Origin: a virus | Strand: one strand, 5' to 3' | Virus record (IMG/VR): IMGVR_UViG_3300050120_000210 | Coordinates: 1-64,000 of that record | DNA length: 64,000 nucleotides | Shown here: piece by piece, positions 56,328 to 64,000 of the stretch | How positions within the stretch are numbered: position 1 is the first letter of the stretch | How the letters are laid out: each line of letters opens with the position of its first letter | Program-made: the position numbers and the translations under genes | Notes under the pieces: generated by a model | Databases searched by the model: none | What the model saw: only the letters and a program-made list of their open reading frames with translations | Told to the model about the DNA's origin: nothing

Positions 56328-56966
56328 ATGAACAAGATTGCAATCAAGCAAGGGACCGACATTCTGGGTTCCATCGACCAGCAGGTTGACTTTGGCGACG
56401 ACGGCAAGCTGCCGGTCGCCGGTGGCAAGGCCACGGTCGAACCCACCAATCGTGTGGGCAAGAAGTTTCGGCGCGCGTTCAAATCGCAGGATTGGCACCC
56501 GGCCGACCACGGTTCGTTCGCCAGTCAACACGGCGTGGCCCCCTTCACGATGATTAAGTTGGGTGGTCTCGATCAAGTCGCGTGGACGGATCACTGCGTG
56601 CAGGGCACCGAAGGCGCCGAGTTCCTCCCCGGCCTCGATCTGCCAAACACCGTACTGGTCGTCCGCAAGGGCATGAACCGGATGATCGACAGTTACTCGG
56701 CGTTCTTCGAGAACGATGGCACGACGCCGACCGGCCTGAACGGCGCGCTGGCCGAACTCGGAATCAAGCGCATCTTCCTGACTGGTTTGGCCCGCAACTT
56801 CTGCGTTGCCTTCACGGCGCTGGATGCCATTCGGCTTGGTTACGAAGTCTTCATCTTCGAAGACGCCGTCGCCTCGATCCAAGATGGCTCGGACGAGGCT
56901 ATGACCGAAAAACTACTCGCCGCTGGCGTGAAGCTCATCACCACGGCCGACATCGAGGGGATTTGA
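56328..56966 (+). CDS. pncA: Nicotinamidase (PncA-like)
   Basis: 212 residues. The isochorismatase-fold catalytic triad is complete: Asp 17 in SIDQQVDF, Lys near 114 in VVRKGMN, Cys near 159 in ARNFCVAFTALDA. The metal site DWHPADHGSF (Asp 55, His 57, His 61) is also intact. It hydrolyses nicotinamide to nicotinate, the first step of the deamidating NAD+ salvage route. AAGG upstream. The next gene starts 1 base after the stop. Confidence 0.9.
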   Translation: MNKIAIKQGTDILGSIDQQVDFGDDGKLPVAGGKATVEPTNRVGKKFRRAFKSQDWHPADHGSFASQHGVAPFTMIKLGGLDQVAWTDHCVQGTEGAEFLPGLDLPNTVLVVRKGMNRMIDSYSAFFENDGTTPTGLNGALAELGIKRIFLTGLARNFCVAFTALDAIRLGYEVFIFEDAVASIQDGSDEAMTEKLLAAGVKLITTADIEGI

Positions 56967-56967
56967 G

Positions 56968-57618
56968 ATGACCGAATCGTTCGAAAGCAAATTCACCAAA
57001 ATCGGTGACGTGACGCTTCCCTACTATGCGGGAACCCGCGTCATGATGCTCCCGGTCATCATCGGCAACGAGGCCAGCATTCCCGATCTGCTGGCCGGTG
57101 AATGGAAGGCGACCTTCCATGAACTGTCCGAACTCGCCAATCCCGCCCACAAGGGCAAGGTTGGTTACCTGACCATCGACGAGAAAATTGTTCAACCTGC
57201 CAAGACCCATCGCCGCGAAGGCAAACACGTCGATGGCGTGTTCCAAGGCAGCACCGGTAGCTGGGGCGGCGGTGGAGGATGGGGCTCCGTGGGCAACGGT
57301 ATGATTACCGTCGCCTCGCACCCCGGTTGTCGTGCGTGGAACCAAACCTTCATCGGTCGCACCGGATACGAAGGCGAATGCGATCACCTCGCCGACCAGT
57401 GCGAAGGTGAAGGCACGCTGTTTGGCGCCGGTGAAGTGTTCTGGGTGGATGGATTGTGCGTCCATGAGTCGGTGGCCATGACGCGGCCGACTCCGCGCCA
57501 GTTCGTGCGACTCTCGCTGCCGTCGAATGCGGCGTGGTTCGAGGGCTACACAGAAAATCCGCTGGGCGTGCTTCCCACCGGCCCGATCCTCCCGCGCCGT
57601 TCGTTCATGGACGCCTGA
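56968..57618 (+). CDS. Unknown protein embedded in the NAD+ operon
   Basis: 216 residues. An alpha/beta N-terminal half is followed by a Gly-rich stretch (GSTGSWGGGGGWGSVGNG) and a region with conserved-looking His and Asp: GEVFWVDGLCVHESVAM near 156, then PTPRQFVRLSLPS and YTENPLGVLPTGPILPRRS. The C-terminal part has the feel of a cupin or 2-oxoglutarate oxygenase sheet, but I cannot assign it. Its place between pncA and nadE suggests a role in pyridine nucleotide metabolism. Confidence 0.6.
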   Translation: MTESFESKFTKIGDVTLPYYAGTRVMMLPVIIGNEASIPDLLAGEWKATFHELSELANPAHKGKVGYLTIDEKIVQPAKTHRREGKHVDGVFQGSTGSWGGGGGWGSVGNGMITVASHPGCRAWNQTFIGRTGYEGECDHLADQCEGEGTLFGAGEVFWVDGLCVHESVAMTRPTPRQFVRLSLPSNAAWFEGYTENPLGVLPTGPILPRRSFMDA

Positions 57619-57620
57619 AT

Positions 57621-57932
57621 ATGACGGCTCCCGCACTTCATTCCTTTGAATATGCGCTGGTGGTGGTGTCTCAACGCCTGCTGCCGTCCGCATATCCGAC
57701 TGAAGTTGCGCGGGAGCTTTCCACCGTGCTCAACCGAGAAGTCAGCATCCCGCAAGTCGTGCTCTCGCTGAACCGGCTTGAGGAAAATGGCTTCGTGGTC
57801 ACCACGATCAGCGAAGCCCGGCCCGTTCGCGGTGGCCGTAAGCGGCGGATGATCTATGTCACGAAGTCCGGCGCGGATGCTGCGGTTCAGACGCGTGATT
57901 TCTACAATAACCTTCAGTTCGAGAAGGACTAA
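57621..57932 (+). CDS. Winged-helix regulator, PadR-like
   Basis: 103 residues from the ATG at 57621. The winged-helix pattern matches PadR: YPTEVARELSTVLNREVSIPQVVLSLNRLEENGFV then GGRKRRMIYVTKSGADA. It probably binds DNA as a dimer. It could control the NAD+ operon or a host gene. Confidence 0.7.
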   Translation: MTAPALHSFEYALVVVSQRLLPSAYPTEVARELSTVLNREVSIPQVVLSLNRLEENGFVVTTISEARPVRGGRKRRMIYVTKSGADAAVQTRDFYNNLQFEKD

Positions 57933-57935
57933 AAA

Positions 57936-59705
57936 ATGAAGATCAAGATCGCCGTCGTGCAATTCAATCCCAAGGTGGGAGCACTGGAAGACAACGCCGC
58001 CCGGATGCTCGGACTGTATTCGGCCGCCGCCGTGTCCGGCGCCGATCTCGTCGTGTTCCCCGAATGCGCGCTCACTGGCTATCCGCTGGAAGACCTCGTG
58101 TTGCGTCACAGCTTCATGGACGCCGTGGTCGTGGAATCGAAGGCGTTCATCGACGCGGTTTATGCCACCGGCCTGAAAGCATCCGTGATCTTTGGTACGC
58201 CCATCCACGGTGTGGCCATCAACGGCGATGATCGGTCGGGCAATGGCGCCATCCTGTTTGATCCCACCACGGGCAAATGGGAATCGGTTCTCAAATACGA
58301 ACTGCCGAATTACGGCGTGTTCGACGAGAAGCGCATTTTCCAACGCGGCGAAGACCCGATCCATACCATTGAATGGCGTGGCAAGAAAATCGGCCTGATG
58401 ATCTGCGAAGACGCGTGGTTCTCGACCGTCACGAATCGGCTCTACACGGATGACGCCGTCTTCCTCATCTCGATCAACGGTTCGCCGTTCGAGTCCGGCA
58501 AGAACGTCATCCGCCACAACGTCGTCAAGGAACGGATGAACGAAACCGGCCTGCCGTTCCTCTACGTGAACATGGTCGGTGGACAAGACGAACTGGTGTT
58601 CGACGGTGGGTCTTTCCTCTACGACAGCAACGGTCTGCAAGAGGCTCCCTACTTCGAAGATGGTCTCTTCTTTTTCGACACAGAAATCACCGAAGAGAAA
58701 CGATCCCAGTCGATGTCGTGGGGTGATCCGCCACCTCCGGCAATCATGACCTTCACCGACTTCCCAACCATCGTTCCCACCGGCATCGGCGCGATCTACC
58801 AAGCCTGCGTGCTCGGTCTGCGGGACTACGTGACCAAGCAGGGTTTCAAGAGCGTCTTGCTGGGATATTCCGGCGGGGTGGACTCCGGTATCGTCGCCGC
58901 CATGGCCTGCGATGCTCTGGGTCACGAGAACGTTCTGTTGGTCCGTCTACCCTCCAATTTCTCATCGGACGGTTCGCTCACCGACGCCGCTGATGGGGCC
59001 AAGCGGCTCGGTGCGGCGATGCGGACGATCTACATCGAAGGGATCGTCAACGAACTGCGGCGGTCCTACACCACGGCGACATACGGTCATGACGAAAACG
59101 CGCCGGGTGCTTCACAGTTGGACAAGCACCTCGAAGGTGTGGCCGACGAGAACATCCAAGCTCGCGCTCGCGGGACCGTCCTGATGGCCATCAGCAATCA
59201 GGAAGGCCATATGCTCTTGACCACCGGCAACAAGTCGGAAGTCAGCGTGGGCTATTCGACGCTCTACGGCGACATGTCGGGCGGCTTCAATCCGATCAAG
59301 GATTGCTACAAGGTCACGGTCTGGGACCTCTGCCGCTGGCGGAACGCCTTGACCGCTCAGCAAATCCGCGACTTCGGGTTCATGGGCGCGGCGACGGAGG
59401 TTGTGCCGGAAGCAATCATCGTCAAGCCGCCGTCCGCCGAACTTCGGCCGGACCAACAAGACAGTGACAGCCTTCCCGCCTATCCGATTCTCGACGCGAT
59501 GCTGAAGGCGATGATCGAAGACGAACTTAGCGTCAACGAGATCGTTGACAAGCTGGGTCTTGATATCGACTTGGTCAAACGCATCCGGCGACTGGTGGAC
59601 AACGCAGAATACAAGCGCCGTCAAGCGGCGCCGGGCGTGAAGATCACCAGCAAGATTCACGGCCGGGATCGTCGCTACCCCATCGTCAACGCGTGGAGGA
59701 ACTGA
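57936..59705 (+). CDS. nadE: Glutamine-dependent NAD+ synthetase (NadE)
   Basis: 589 residues, full length. The N-terminal nitrilase-type glutaminase has Glu 43 in FPECALTGY, a Lys in LKYELPNYGVFDE near 116 and Cys in LMICEDAWF near 157. The C-terminal synthetase has the P-loop LLGYSGGVDSGIVAAM near 308-323 and TTGNKSEVSVGYSTLYGDMSGG near 430-451. It amidates nicotinate adenine dinucleotide to NAD+ using ATP and glutamine. Confidence 0.93.
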   Translation: MKIKIAVVQFNPKVGALEDNAARMLGLYSAAAVSGADLVVFPECALTGYPLEDLVLRHSFMDAVVVESKAFIDAVYATGLKASVIFGTPIHGVAINGDDRSGNGAILFDPTTGKWESVLKYELPNYGVFDEKRIFQRGEDPIHTIEWRGKKIGLMICEDAWFSTVTNRLYTDDAVFLISINGSPFESGKNVIRHNVVKERMNETGLPFLYVNMVGGQDELVFDGGSFLYDSNGLQEAPYFEDGLFFFDTEITEEKRSQSMSWGDPPPPAIMTFTDFPTIVPTGIGAIYQACVLGLRDYVTKQGFKSVLLGYSGGVDSGIVAAMACDALGHENVLLVRLPSNFSSDGSLTDAADGAKRLGAAMRTIYIEGIVNELRRSYTTATYGHDENAPGASQLDKHLEGVADENIQARARGTVLMAISNQEGHMLLTTGNKSEVSVGYSTLYGDMSGGFNPIKDCYKVTVWDLCRWRNALTAQQIRDFGFMGAATEVVPEAIIVKPPSAELRPDQQDSDSLPAYPILDAMLKAMIEDELSVNEIVDKLGLDIDLVKRIRRLVDNAEYKRRQAAPGVKITSKIHGRDRRYPIVNAWRN

Positions 59706-59863
59706 TGGCCAGATTGACCGGCTTGGGGAAGGCCATCGTGTTTGTTGGCGGGGCGGTGACCATCGTGTTTTTTATGACGTTGGTGGTCCAAACTCACGGC
59801 CATAAACCAGACGCCAGTAGTGCTCTGTGGTTTATGAGCGGCATGATAAACGCAGCGGGTTGA
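59705..59863 (+). CDS. Small membrane protein (52 aa)
   Basis: ATG at 59705 overlapping the nadE stop (TGATG). 52 residues with one hydrophobic helix (AIVFVGGAVTIVFFMTLVV). The frame is kept up to 2 bases before the next start. Function unknown. Confidence 0.55.
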   Translation: MARLTGLGKAIVFVGGAVTIVFFMTLVVQTHGHKPDASSALWFMSGMINAAG

Positions 59864-59865
59864 CC

Positions 59866-60249
59866 ATGAGCAAATCAAAAAACTGGCCAGCCAACGACGC
59901 ACCGATGGACTTCGAAAGCTTGACCAAGCCCCTCGTCCGGGCAATGCGTTTCGCCTACAAGCTGCGGCGCCAGAATCGCGACAAGGACATCCCGTGGACT
60001 GGGCCGGAAATCGGCGAGCGTGAGCGGGCAACGTGCCTGTCACCGTCCACCCAACTGTCGTCCGAGAACATGATCTATTCGGAAGACGAACAGGGCCGCG
60101 ACGGTCTCGAAGAGATCATCGGGCTGGCGCTTCGCATCGGCATCGAGCAGGGTCGTCGGATCACCATGGGAAGCCCGGAGATCAAGATGATGGAGACCCA
60201 GCTTCTTCTCTGGAAGCATGGCGTCCCGTTCAAAGACTTCAATGTCTGA
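59866..60249 (+). CDS. Hypothetical protein
   Basis: 127 residues, ATG at 59866. Helical, with a basic N-terminal third (FAYKLRRQNRDKD) and an acidic middle. It overlaps the next gene by 8 bases. No domain recognised. Late member of the NAD+ operon. Confidence 0.6.
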   Translation: MSKSKNWPANDAPMDFESLTKPLVRAMRFAYKLRRQNRDKDIPWTGPEIGERERATCLSPSTQLSSENMIYSEDEQGRDGLEEIIGLALRIGIEQGRRITMGSPEIKMMETQLLLWKHGVPFKDFNV

Positions 60250-60559
60250 CGATCACATTCTGGTCGAAGTCACGATCAAGCGGCGGCAACATGCAAAGCT
60301 TTTTCGGTGGCTGGACAAGAACACACCCGGATGGTCATTGGGGCTACGTCCCGAGCGTGTGGACTATTACTACGAAATCGTCGAAGAATACGACTTCGAC
60401 GAACCCGAGCAGTTGATCGAATACCTGCGCGGCTCTCACAAGCGCGGCCTGATGAACAGCATGAAGACAGATCGACCCTTGATCTGGCTGACACCGGAGC
60501 AAGGCGTCGTCATGAAGCTGTTCTGGGAAGGCGATTGCCAGCTTTACAAGTCGCCCTAG
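60242..60559 (+). CDS. Hypothetical protein
   Basis: 105 residues from the ATG at 60242. Alternating strands and helices; a DDHILVEVTIKRRQHAKLF start and IWLTPEQGVVMKLFWEGDC end. The closing VVMKLFWEG is weakly like the aromatic C-terminal family. Its 3' end overlaps the convergent gene by 4 bases. Confidence 0.6.
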   Translation: MSDDHILVEVTIKRRQHAKLFRWLDKNTPGWSLGLRPERVDYYYEIVEEYDFDEPEQLIEYLRGSHKRGLMNSMKTDRPLIWLTPEQGVVMKLFWEGDCQLYKSP

Positions 60560-60909
60560 GCGAGCATTTTCGCGAAAATCAATGCCTGTTCGAAGGCTTC
60601 GCGGTCGCCGGTGAACTCGATGTTCTGGACGACGGTCATGCTTTGTCGGCTGTTCGGAGAGGCCATCACGAAGCGTGTGCGATTCGCATTCAGAACCAAA
60701 TGGGTGGGGTAGCCTTTGGGCAGATCAAAGCTGATCCGCCAGTTCTCTGACCAGATGAGACCGGCCGGAAGTCGATGTTCGAAAGGATCGGCGACGATGC
60801 ACATGACGCGCACGCCGCCGATGTTTTCCATGAACCCGCCGCGCGCCATCTGGTCCCCGGCTGACACGAGGTTCAGCATAAGAACCAGATCGGCGGACGA
60901 CGGGTTCAT
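60556..60909 (-). CDS. Hypothetical protein, TGDREAF family
   Basis: 117 residues. It ends in IEFTGDREAFEQALIFAKML; the 63435 product has FTPSLTGDREFMRDMTILMM at the corresponding place, so the two are likely paralogues. Alpha/beta character. Function unknown. Confidence 0.6.
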   Translation of the reverse strand: MNPSSADLVLMLNLVSAGDQMARGGFMENIGGVRVMCIVADPFEHRLPAGLIWSENWRISFDLPKGYPTHLVLNANRTRFVMASPNSRQSMTVVQNIEFTGDREAFEQALIFAKMLA

Positions 60910-60911
60910 TT

Positions 60912-61622
60912 TTAGGCCGCCGGATCGTCGGCGAGATCGGCCTTATACTTCGCGAACATGCTGTGCGAAATTTTCTGGAAGAGCGCACCCAGCCGACGAT
61001 AGAGACGCGTAATCGGATCGTTGATGAGCGTCCACACGCCTGAGAACGGCCAGTAGGACATCCAGAAAATGATCCGACCTTTGTTCTTGTCGGCCGAAGG
61101 CGGGAAGTCCCGCAGTTCGAAGCTCTGGTTGGAGGCATAATGTTGGAACAGTGCCTTGTCGAATCCAGCGGGCTTCACATTCAGGCGGGCAACCTCGGCC
61201 TTGTAGCTTTCCTCGTTGGCCTCGGTGCGTGCGGTCGAACCGCGACCCAGAGGATACTTGTCGCTCGCGGCGCGAGTGGCCACCGTCAAGCGGAAAGCAT
61301 CGGCGCGTTCTTCGAATTCGGCGCGCATCTTTTCGTATTTGTCACGGGCGCGGAGGACGTAGAAGAACCACTTCACGAAGCCCCAGACGATGCCGATCAG
61401 CACGTAGGCGCCAATGTCGATGGCCAGATCAACGGGGTGGGAGATCACCCACGGAAGCAGGCGTTTGTCGCCAAAGGCCACGAAGACGCCAATGGTGATG
61501 AGCACGGTCATCAGGGCGCCGACTGCCTTCTCATTCTCGATGAGGTAGAGCAGGAAAAGCGAAGGGAAGAGCAGCGCGCACCAGAACCACGGCGTGCCGA
61601 AGAGGAGAAAGGCAAAAATCAT
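60912..61622 (-). CDS. Membrane protein with charged cytoplasmic domain
   Basis: 236 residues, 3 to 4 hydrophobic segments in the first 95 (FLLFGTPWFWCALLFPSLFLLYL and others), a charged helical region, then a conserved-looking RIIFWMSYWPFSGVWTLINDP near 185 and an amphipathic end. I recall the WPFSxxWTLxNDP motif from membrane proteins of other large phages. Function not known. Confidence 0.65.
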   Translation of the reverse strand: MIFAFLLFGTPWFWCALLFPSLFLLYLIENEKAVGALMTVLITIGVFVAFGDKRLLPWVISHPVDLAIDIGAYVLIGIVWGFVKWFFYVLRARDKYEKMRAEFEERADAFRLTVATRAASDKYPLGRGSTARTEANEESYKAEVARLNVKPAGFDKALFQHYASNQSFELRDFPPSADKNKGRIIFWMSYWPFSGVWTLINDPITRLYRRLGALFQKISHSMFAKYKADLADDPAA

Positions 61623-61682
61623 GGGTGTCCCCCGTTGAATTTAACCAAGCCTAACGCGGCTTTTGGGGATTTGCAAGATGGT

Positions 61683-62687
61683 TTACGAAATGACGAAACC
61701 CTCGTTGGACGCGTTCAATATTCGCTGACCAAGCCAGTGAACGTCCTTAACGTTCAGCGAATTACCGATAGCTTTGTAACGGACGGTGTCCGAAGCCATT
61801 CCTCGGCCGAACGGCACGAGTGTGTGATTGTCGGGCATTCCCATAAGCCGCTCGCACTCCAACGGCGATAGCTGACGGACATGCGGTGAGACTCCGTCGT
61901 CGATCAATGCAAAAGCCTTGTCAGAGCCCCCAGTAGAGGCGCGGAGGCAATTGGCCACCTCGTCACCGATCTCAAGCTCTTCGCCGTCTACGCGCCCTCT
62001 GAAGGCTACTGTGAACGCGCGCGATCCAGAGCGAGCTTCAAGAGCAGCGGCAAGTGCTTTCCGCGAGCGATCAGGTGTTGGTAGAGCTTCTGTGCCCGAC
62101 CTTTCTTCAAAAAGTATCCTCCGTGGATCGGCCCCGTCTCTAGGACAGGCCACAAGGAAGACGCGCTCGCGTCGTTGCGGAACTCCTGAGTGTTTGGCGT
62201 CAAGGAGCCGCCAAGCGATGTTTCGACGGGGTCCAGACACACAACCAGCGTGCGTCCATCCTTCCCCTGCTGGGACCAGCGGAGTGTCTTCTCCGGCCAA
62301 CGCTGCAAGTAGGCATCCAAAGGCATTGTTTTTGTCACTCAAAATTCCCTTCACGTTCTCGAAGCAGACGAACGGAGGGTTGATGTCGTCAGCCAAATTA
62401 CAGAAGCTCAGTGTCAGGGCGCCACGGGGATCGGCCGCGCCAGCGCGCCTACCGGCCAGAGAGAACGCCTGACAGGGAGTCGATCCCCACAGGATATCCA
62501 CCTTGTCGGCCCATTCTTTCCCGTCGATCTTGGTCAAGTCCCCAAGGTCCGGCACATGCGGCCAACGATAGGCTAGAACAGCCTTGGGGAACGGTTCGAT
62601 CTCGGAGAAAGCCACAGGCGTGAAGCCAAGCGGCTCCCACGCCAGAGAGACCGCATCAACGCCGCTGCATACGGTGAGGTAGCGCAT
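61683..62687 (-). CDS. dcm: DNA (cytosine-5) methyltransferase
   Basis: 334 residues with the ordered C5 motifs: I TVCSGVDAVSLAWEPLGF near 4, IV WGSTPCQAFSLAGRR near 71 (catalytic PCQ), VI FENVKG near 108, VIII SGVPQRRERVFLVA near 163, and IX-X LSPLECERLMGMP...AIGNSLNV near 273-311. It transfers methyl from SAM to cytosine in DNA. The target-recognition region is short. It lies 1 base after a GIY-YIG nuclease gene, so it may protect phage DNA. Confidence 0.92.
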   Translation of the reverse strand: MRYLTVCSGVDAVSLAWEPLGFTPVAFSEIEPFPKAVLAYRWPHVPDLGDLTKIDGKEWADKVDILWGSTPCQAFSLAGRRAGAADPRGALTLSFCNLADDINPPFVCFENVKGILSDKNNAFGCLLAALAGEDTPLVPAGEGWTHAGCVSGPRRNIAWRLLDAKHSGVPQRRERVFLVACPRDGADPRRILFEERSGTEALPTPDRSRKALAAALEARSGSRAFTVAFRGRVDGEELEIGDEVANCLRASTGGSDKAFALIDDGVSPHVRQLSPLECERLMGMPDNHTLVPFGRGMASDTVRYKAIGNSLNVKDVHWLGQRILNASNEGFVIS

Positions 62688-62688
62688 C

Positions 62689-63369
62689 TTAGGACAGACT
62701 TTTCCCTTGCTTATGTTTGCGCTCTTTTGGGAGTTGATCCAAAAGGTCGTTGACCAATGTCTGGCGATACCGAATAGCGTCGTTCATCGCTGCACTGGCG
62801 TCCGTATCCAGATAGTATCTCGTGACGCGCAGGAGCATTTCTTGCTGATGCAAAAGATAGTTGTCCAATTTGCTTTGATCCGCGATATCATCATCGGGCA
62901 GAAGTTGGATGACGTTGCACGTAGGAATTTCCACCACGCGCTTTGCAGGCTTAGGACGATAGGCGGCCATAATTGGATGTCCGTCATCCATATATTGTCG
63001 GGTAACTTGTTCTTCGATCCGACTGAGTTCGTCTTTGTTGCTGCCCGGCGATGGGTAAATCATCGCATATGCGATTTCGGCTGGGTCAATTTTCTGCTTC
63101 GCCATCGGGTCGGATCGTCCACAAGTGAGGTGACGTTGAATACGCCCACCCATTCCCTGCGTAGATTCGATACATTGGCCAACGTAGAAAACGCGCCGAG
63201 TTGCATCGGCGAGAGCATAAACCCCGGCCTTCTTAATATCGGGATGATGAAGGGCCGTGAGTTTGAAATTTTGCTTATTGGCGAAGTCCCGCTTCAAGTC
63301 ACCAACGGGCATCGGGGCTTCTAAAGAGACTTTATTTTCAGTCTCCGCCGAATCTGTAATCTTGACCAA
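62689..63369 (-). CDS. GIY-YIG endonuclease-like protein
   Basis: 226 residues. The GIY-YIG core is near 48-85: AGVYALADATRRVFYVGQ with GMGGRIQRHL downstream (Arg) and SRIEEQVTRQYM near 140 (metal-binding Glu). The N-terminal and C-terminal parts are helical and basic at the end (KERKHKQGK). Restriction enzymes Eco29kI and Hpy188I have this fold. With the adjacent methyltransferase it may form a small restriction-modification pair. Confidence 0.7.
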   Translation of the reverse strand: MVKITDSAETENKVSLEAPMPVGDLKRDFANKQNFKLTALHHPDIKKAGVYALADATRRVFYVGQCIESTQGMGGRIQRHLTCGRSDPMAKQKIDPAEIAYAMIYPSPGSNKDELSRIEEQVTRQYMDDGHPIMAAYRPKPAKRVVEIPTCNVIQLLPDDDIADQSKLDNYLLHQQEMLLRVTRYYLDTDASAAMNDAIRYRQTLVNDLLDQLPKERKHKQGKSLS

Positions 63370-63434
63370 TCTAATACGCTCATCGAAAGATAATGAGCCA
63401 TTAGTAACAGTTCATATTTTCGTTTACCATATTT

Positions 63435-63794
63435 TCAGGAGATGTGGTCTTCATCGTCCCAATCGCAGGCGCTCATCATCAGGATCGTCATGTCCCGCAT
63501 GAATTCCCGGTCGCCGGTGAGGGATGGGGTGAACATCTCGAACTGATTGGCGAAGGCCGTGAAGATGTTCTCTGGGTCGGACTCTTCGACCGGTTCACGT
63601 AGATTGAAACCCAACGTCCAGCCCTGCCCAACGAGCATATACCGCTCGAACCCGGCCCAATGGCTGTTGACATACAGATAGAGATGAACGCCGCCCAGCA
63701 CGAGCATTTCGCGGCTATGTGGCGATGTCCGCGAGAACAGCGTCTCGCAAACCTTGAGAACGAACTCGGGCGTGGTTTCGGCAAAGGCGATCAC
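63435..63794 (-). CDS. Hypothetical protein, TGDREAF family
   Basis: 119 residues, similar in design to the 60556 product. A TPSLTGDREFMRDMTILMMSA helix near the end is shared, and both have GGVHLYLY/GGVRVMCI-like strands. Acidic C-terminus. Function unknown. Confidence 0.6.
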   Translation of the reverse strand: MIAFAETTPEFVLKVCETLFSRTSPHSREMLVLGGVHLYLYVNSHWAGFERYMLVGQGWTLGFNLREPVEESDPENIFTAFANQFEMFTPSLTGDREFMRDMTILMMSACDWDDEDHIS

Positions 63795-63910
63795 AGCGGC
63801 ATCCGCCGTTGTTTCGTCATTCTTGCGGCCCCGACTTCATTCGATGTTCGAACGCCTAGCACAGTGCTACCACACAAAAACTGATCTATGTTAGTCATAT
63901 GCTTTGGGTG
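63795..63910. other. Intergenic region
   Basis: About 115 bases between two minus-strand genes. I see no clear promoter, terminator or repeat in it. Confidence 0.4.
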
Positions 63911-64000
63911 TTATCTGCCAGCAAAAATATGTTCGATTCCAAACATACGGAGAAGCGTCAGGTCTCTATCGATGGCTTCTCGATTTGCCACTTCAATTCC
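63911..64000 (-). CDS. C-terminal end of a gene that starts beyond the window
   Basis: The minus frame is open from the window edge to a TAA at 63911-63913, giving 29 residues (GIEVANREAIDRDL then TLLRMFGIEHIFAGR). An AREAIDRDLxxLKxFG-like helix is seen in AP2/HNH-type phage proteins, but this is too short to assign. Confidence 0.4.
   Translation of the reverse strand, partial: GIEVANREAIDRDLTLLRMFGIEHIFAGR

Noticed and set aside
1-64000. CRISPR array or insertion sequence
   Set aside because: I saw no regularly spaced direct repeats and no transposase with terminal inverted repeats in the window.

Overview
The window is part of the genome of a large T4-superfamily myovirus (contractile-tailed Caudoviricetes). 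The evidence is a head morphogenesis block in T4 order (portal gp20, small core protein, gp68-like core protein, gp21 protease, gp22 scaffold, gp23 capsid), the baseplate proteins gp53, gp48/54, gp26 and gp51-like, the recombination nuclease pair gp47/gp46, a gp44 clamp loader, a PhoH ATPase and the late sigma factor gp55. The host is probably an alphaproteobacterium. A MucR/Ros-family regulator and a tyrosyl-tRNA synthetase with the KMGKT signature both point there, and GC content looks well above 50 percent. This host assignment is inference.

Layout. 1-2000 (minus): baseplate genes and a nucleotidyltransferase. 2216-8198 (plus): gp55, two restriction-nuclease-like genes, gp47 and gp46. 8206-14654 (plus): short accessory genes, a tRNA-like element and a full-length TyrRS. 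14639-15817 (minus): a resolvase-like nuclease group. 15930-18392 (plus): RNase H-like and Nudix genes. 18373-19858 (minus): gp26 and gp51-like. 19961-29170 (plus): tape measure and head genes, ending at a strong terminator. 29474-30783 (plus): early accessory genes. 30825-40381 (mostly minus): PhoH, thymidine kinase, HAD phosphatase, gp44, GroES-like co-chaperonin, a holin candidate, a DnaE-like fragment and a fibre-like protein. 40393-45893 (plus): HNH-RNA ligase fusion, DEDDh exonuclease, HNH nuclease and HD protein. 46405-47919 (plus): an unknown gene and an AlaRS-like catalytic domain. 47912-52548 (minus): 2H phosphoesterase, macro domain and two NADAR proteins. 52678-60559 (plus): MucR-like protein, then a NAD+ synthesis cluster (NMNAT-Nudix, PncB, PncA, NadE). 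60556-64000 (minus): a membrane protein, a C5-cytosine methyltransferase and a GIY-YIG nuclease.

Two promoter families organise the map. Early or middle genes follow a host-like promoter with a TTGAC[G/C] -35 box, often inside TCGTTGAC, and a spacer of about 16-18 bp. Structural genes follow an NTAAATA box like the T4 late promoter, which fits the gp55 sigma factor encoded here.

The most notable content is nucleotide and RNA biology. The phage appears to encode all four steps of the deamidating (Preiss-Handler) route from nicotinamide to NAD+. A neighbouring set of ADP-ribose or nucleotide-phosphoester enzymes (two NADAR, one macro, one 2H) lies upstream on the other strand. Together they look like a counter-defence against NAD+-depleting and ADP-ribosylating immunity. 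Other unusual items are an alanyl-tRNA synthetase reduced to its catalytic core, an HNH nuclease fused to an RNA ligase, a zinc-less MucR with a histone-like tail, and a 54-bp piece of the gp21 gene copied in frame into an accessory gene. All assignments come from reading motifs by eye; no database search was run.
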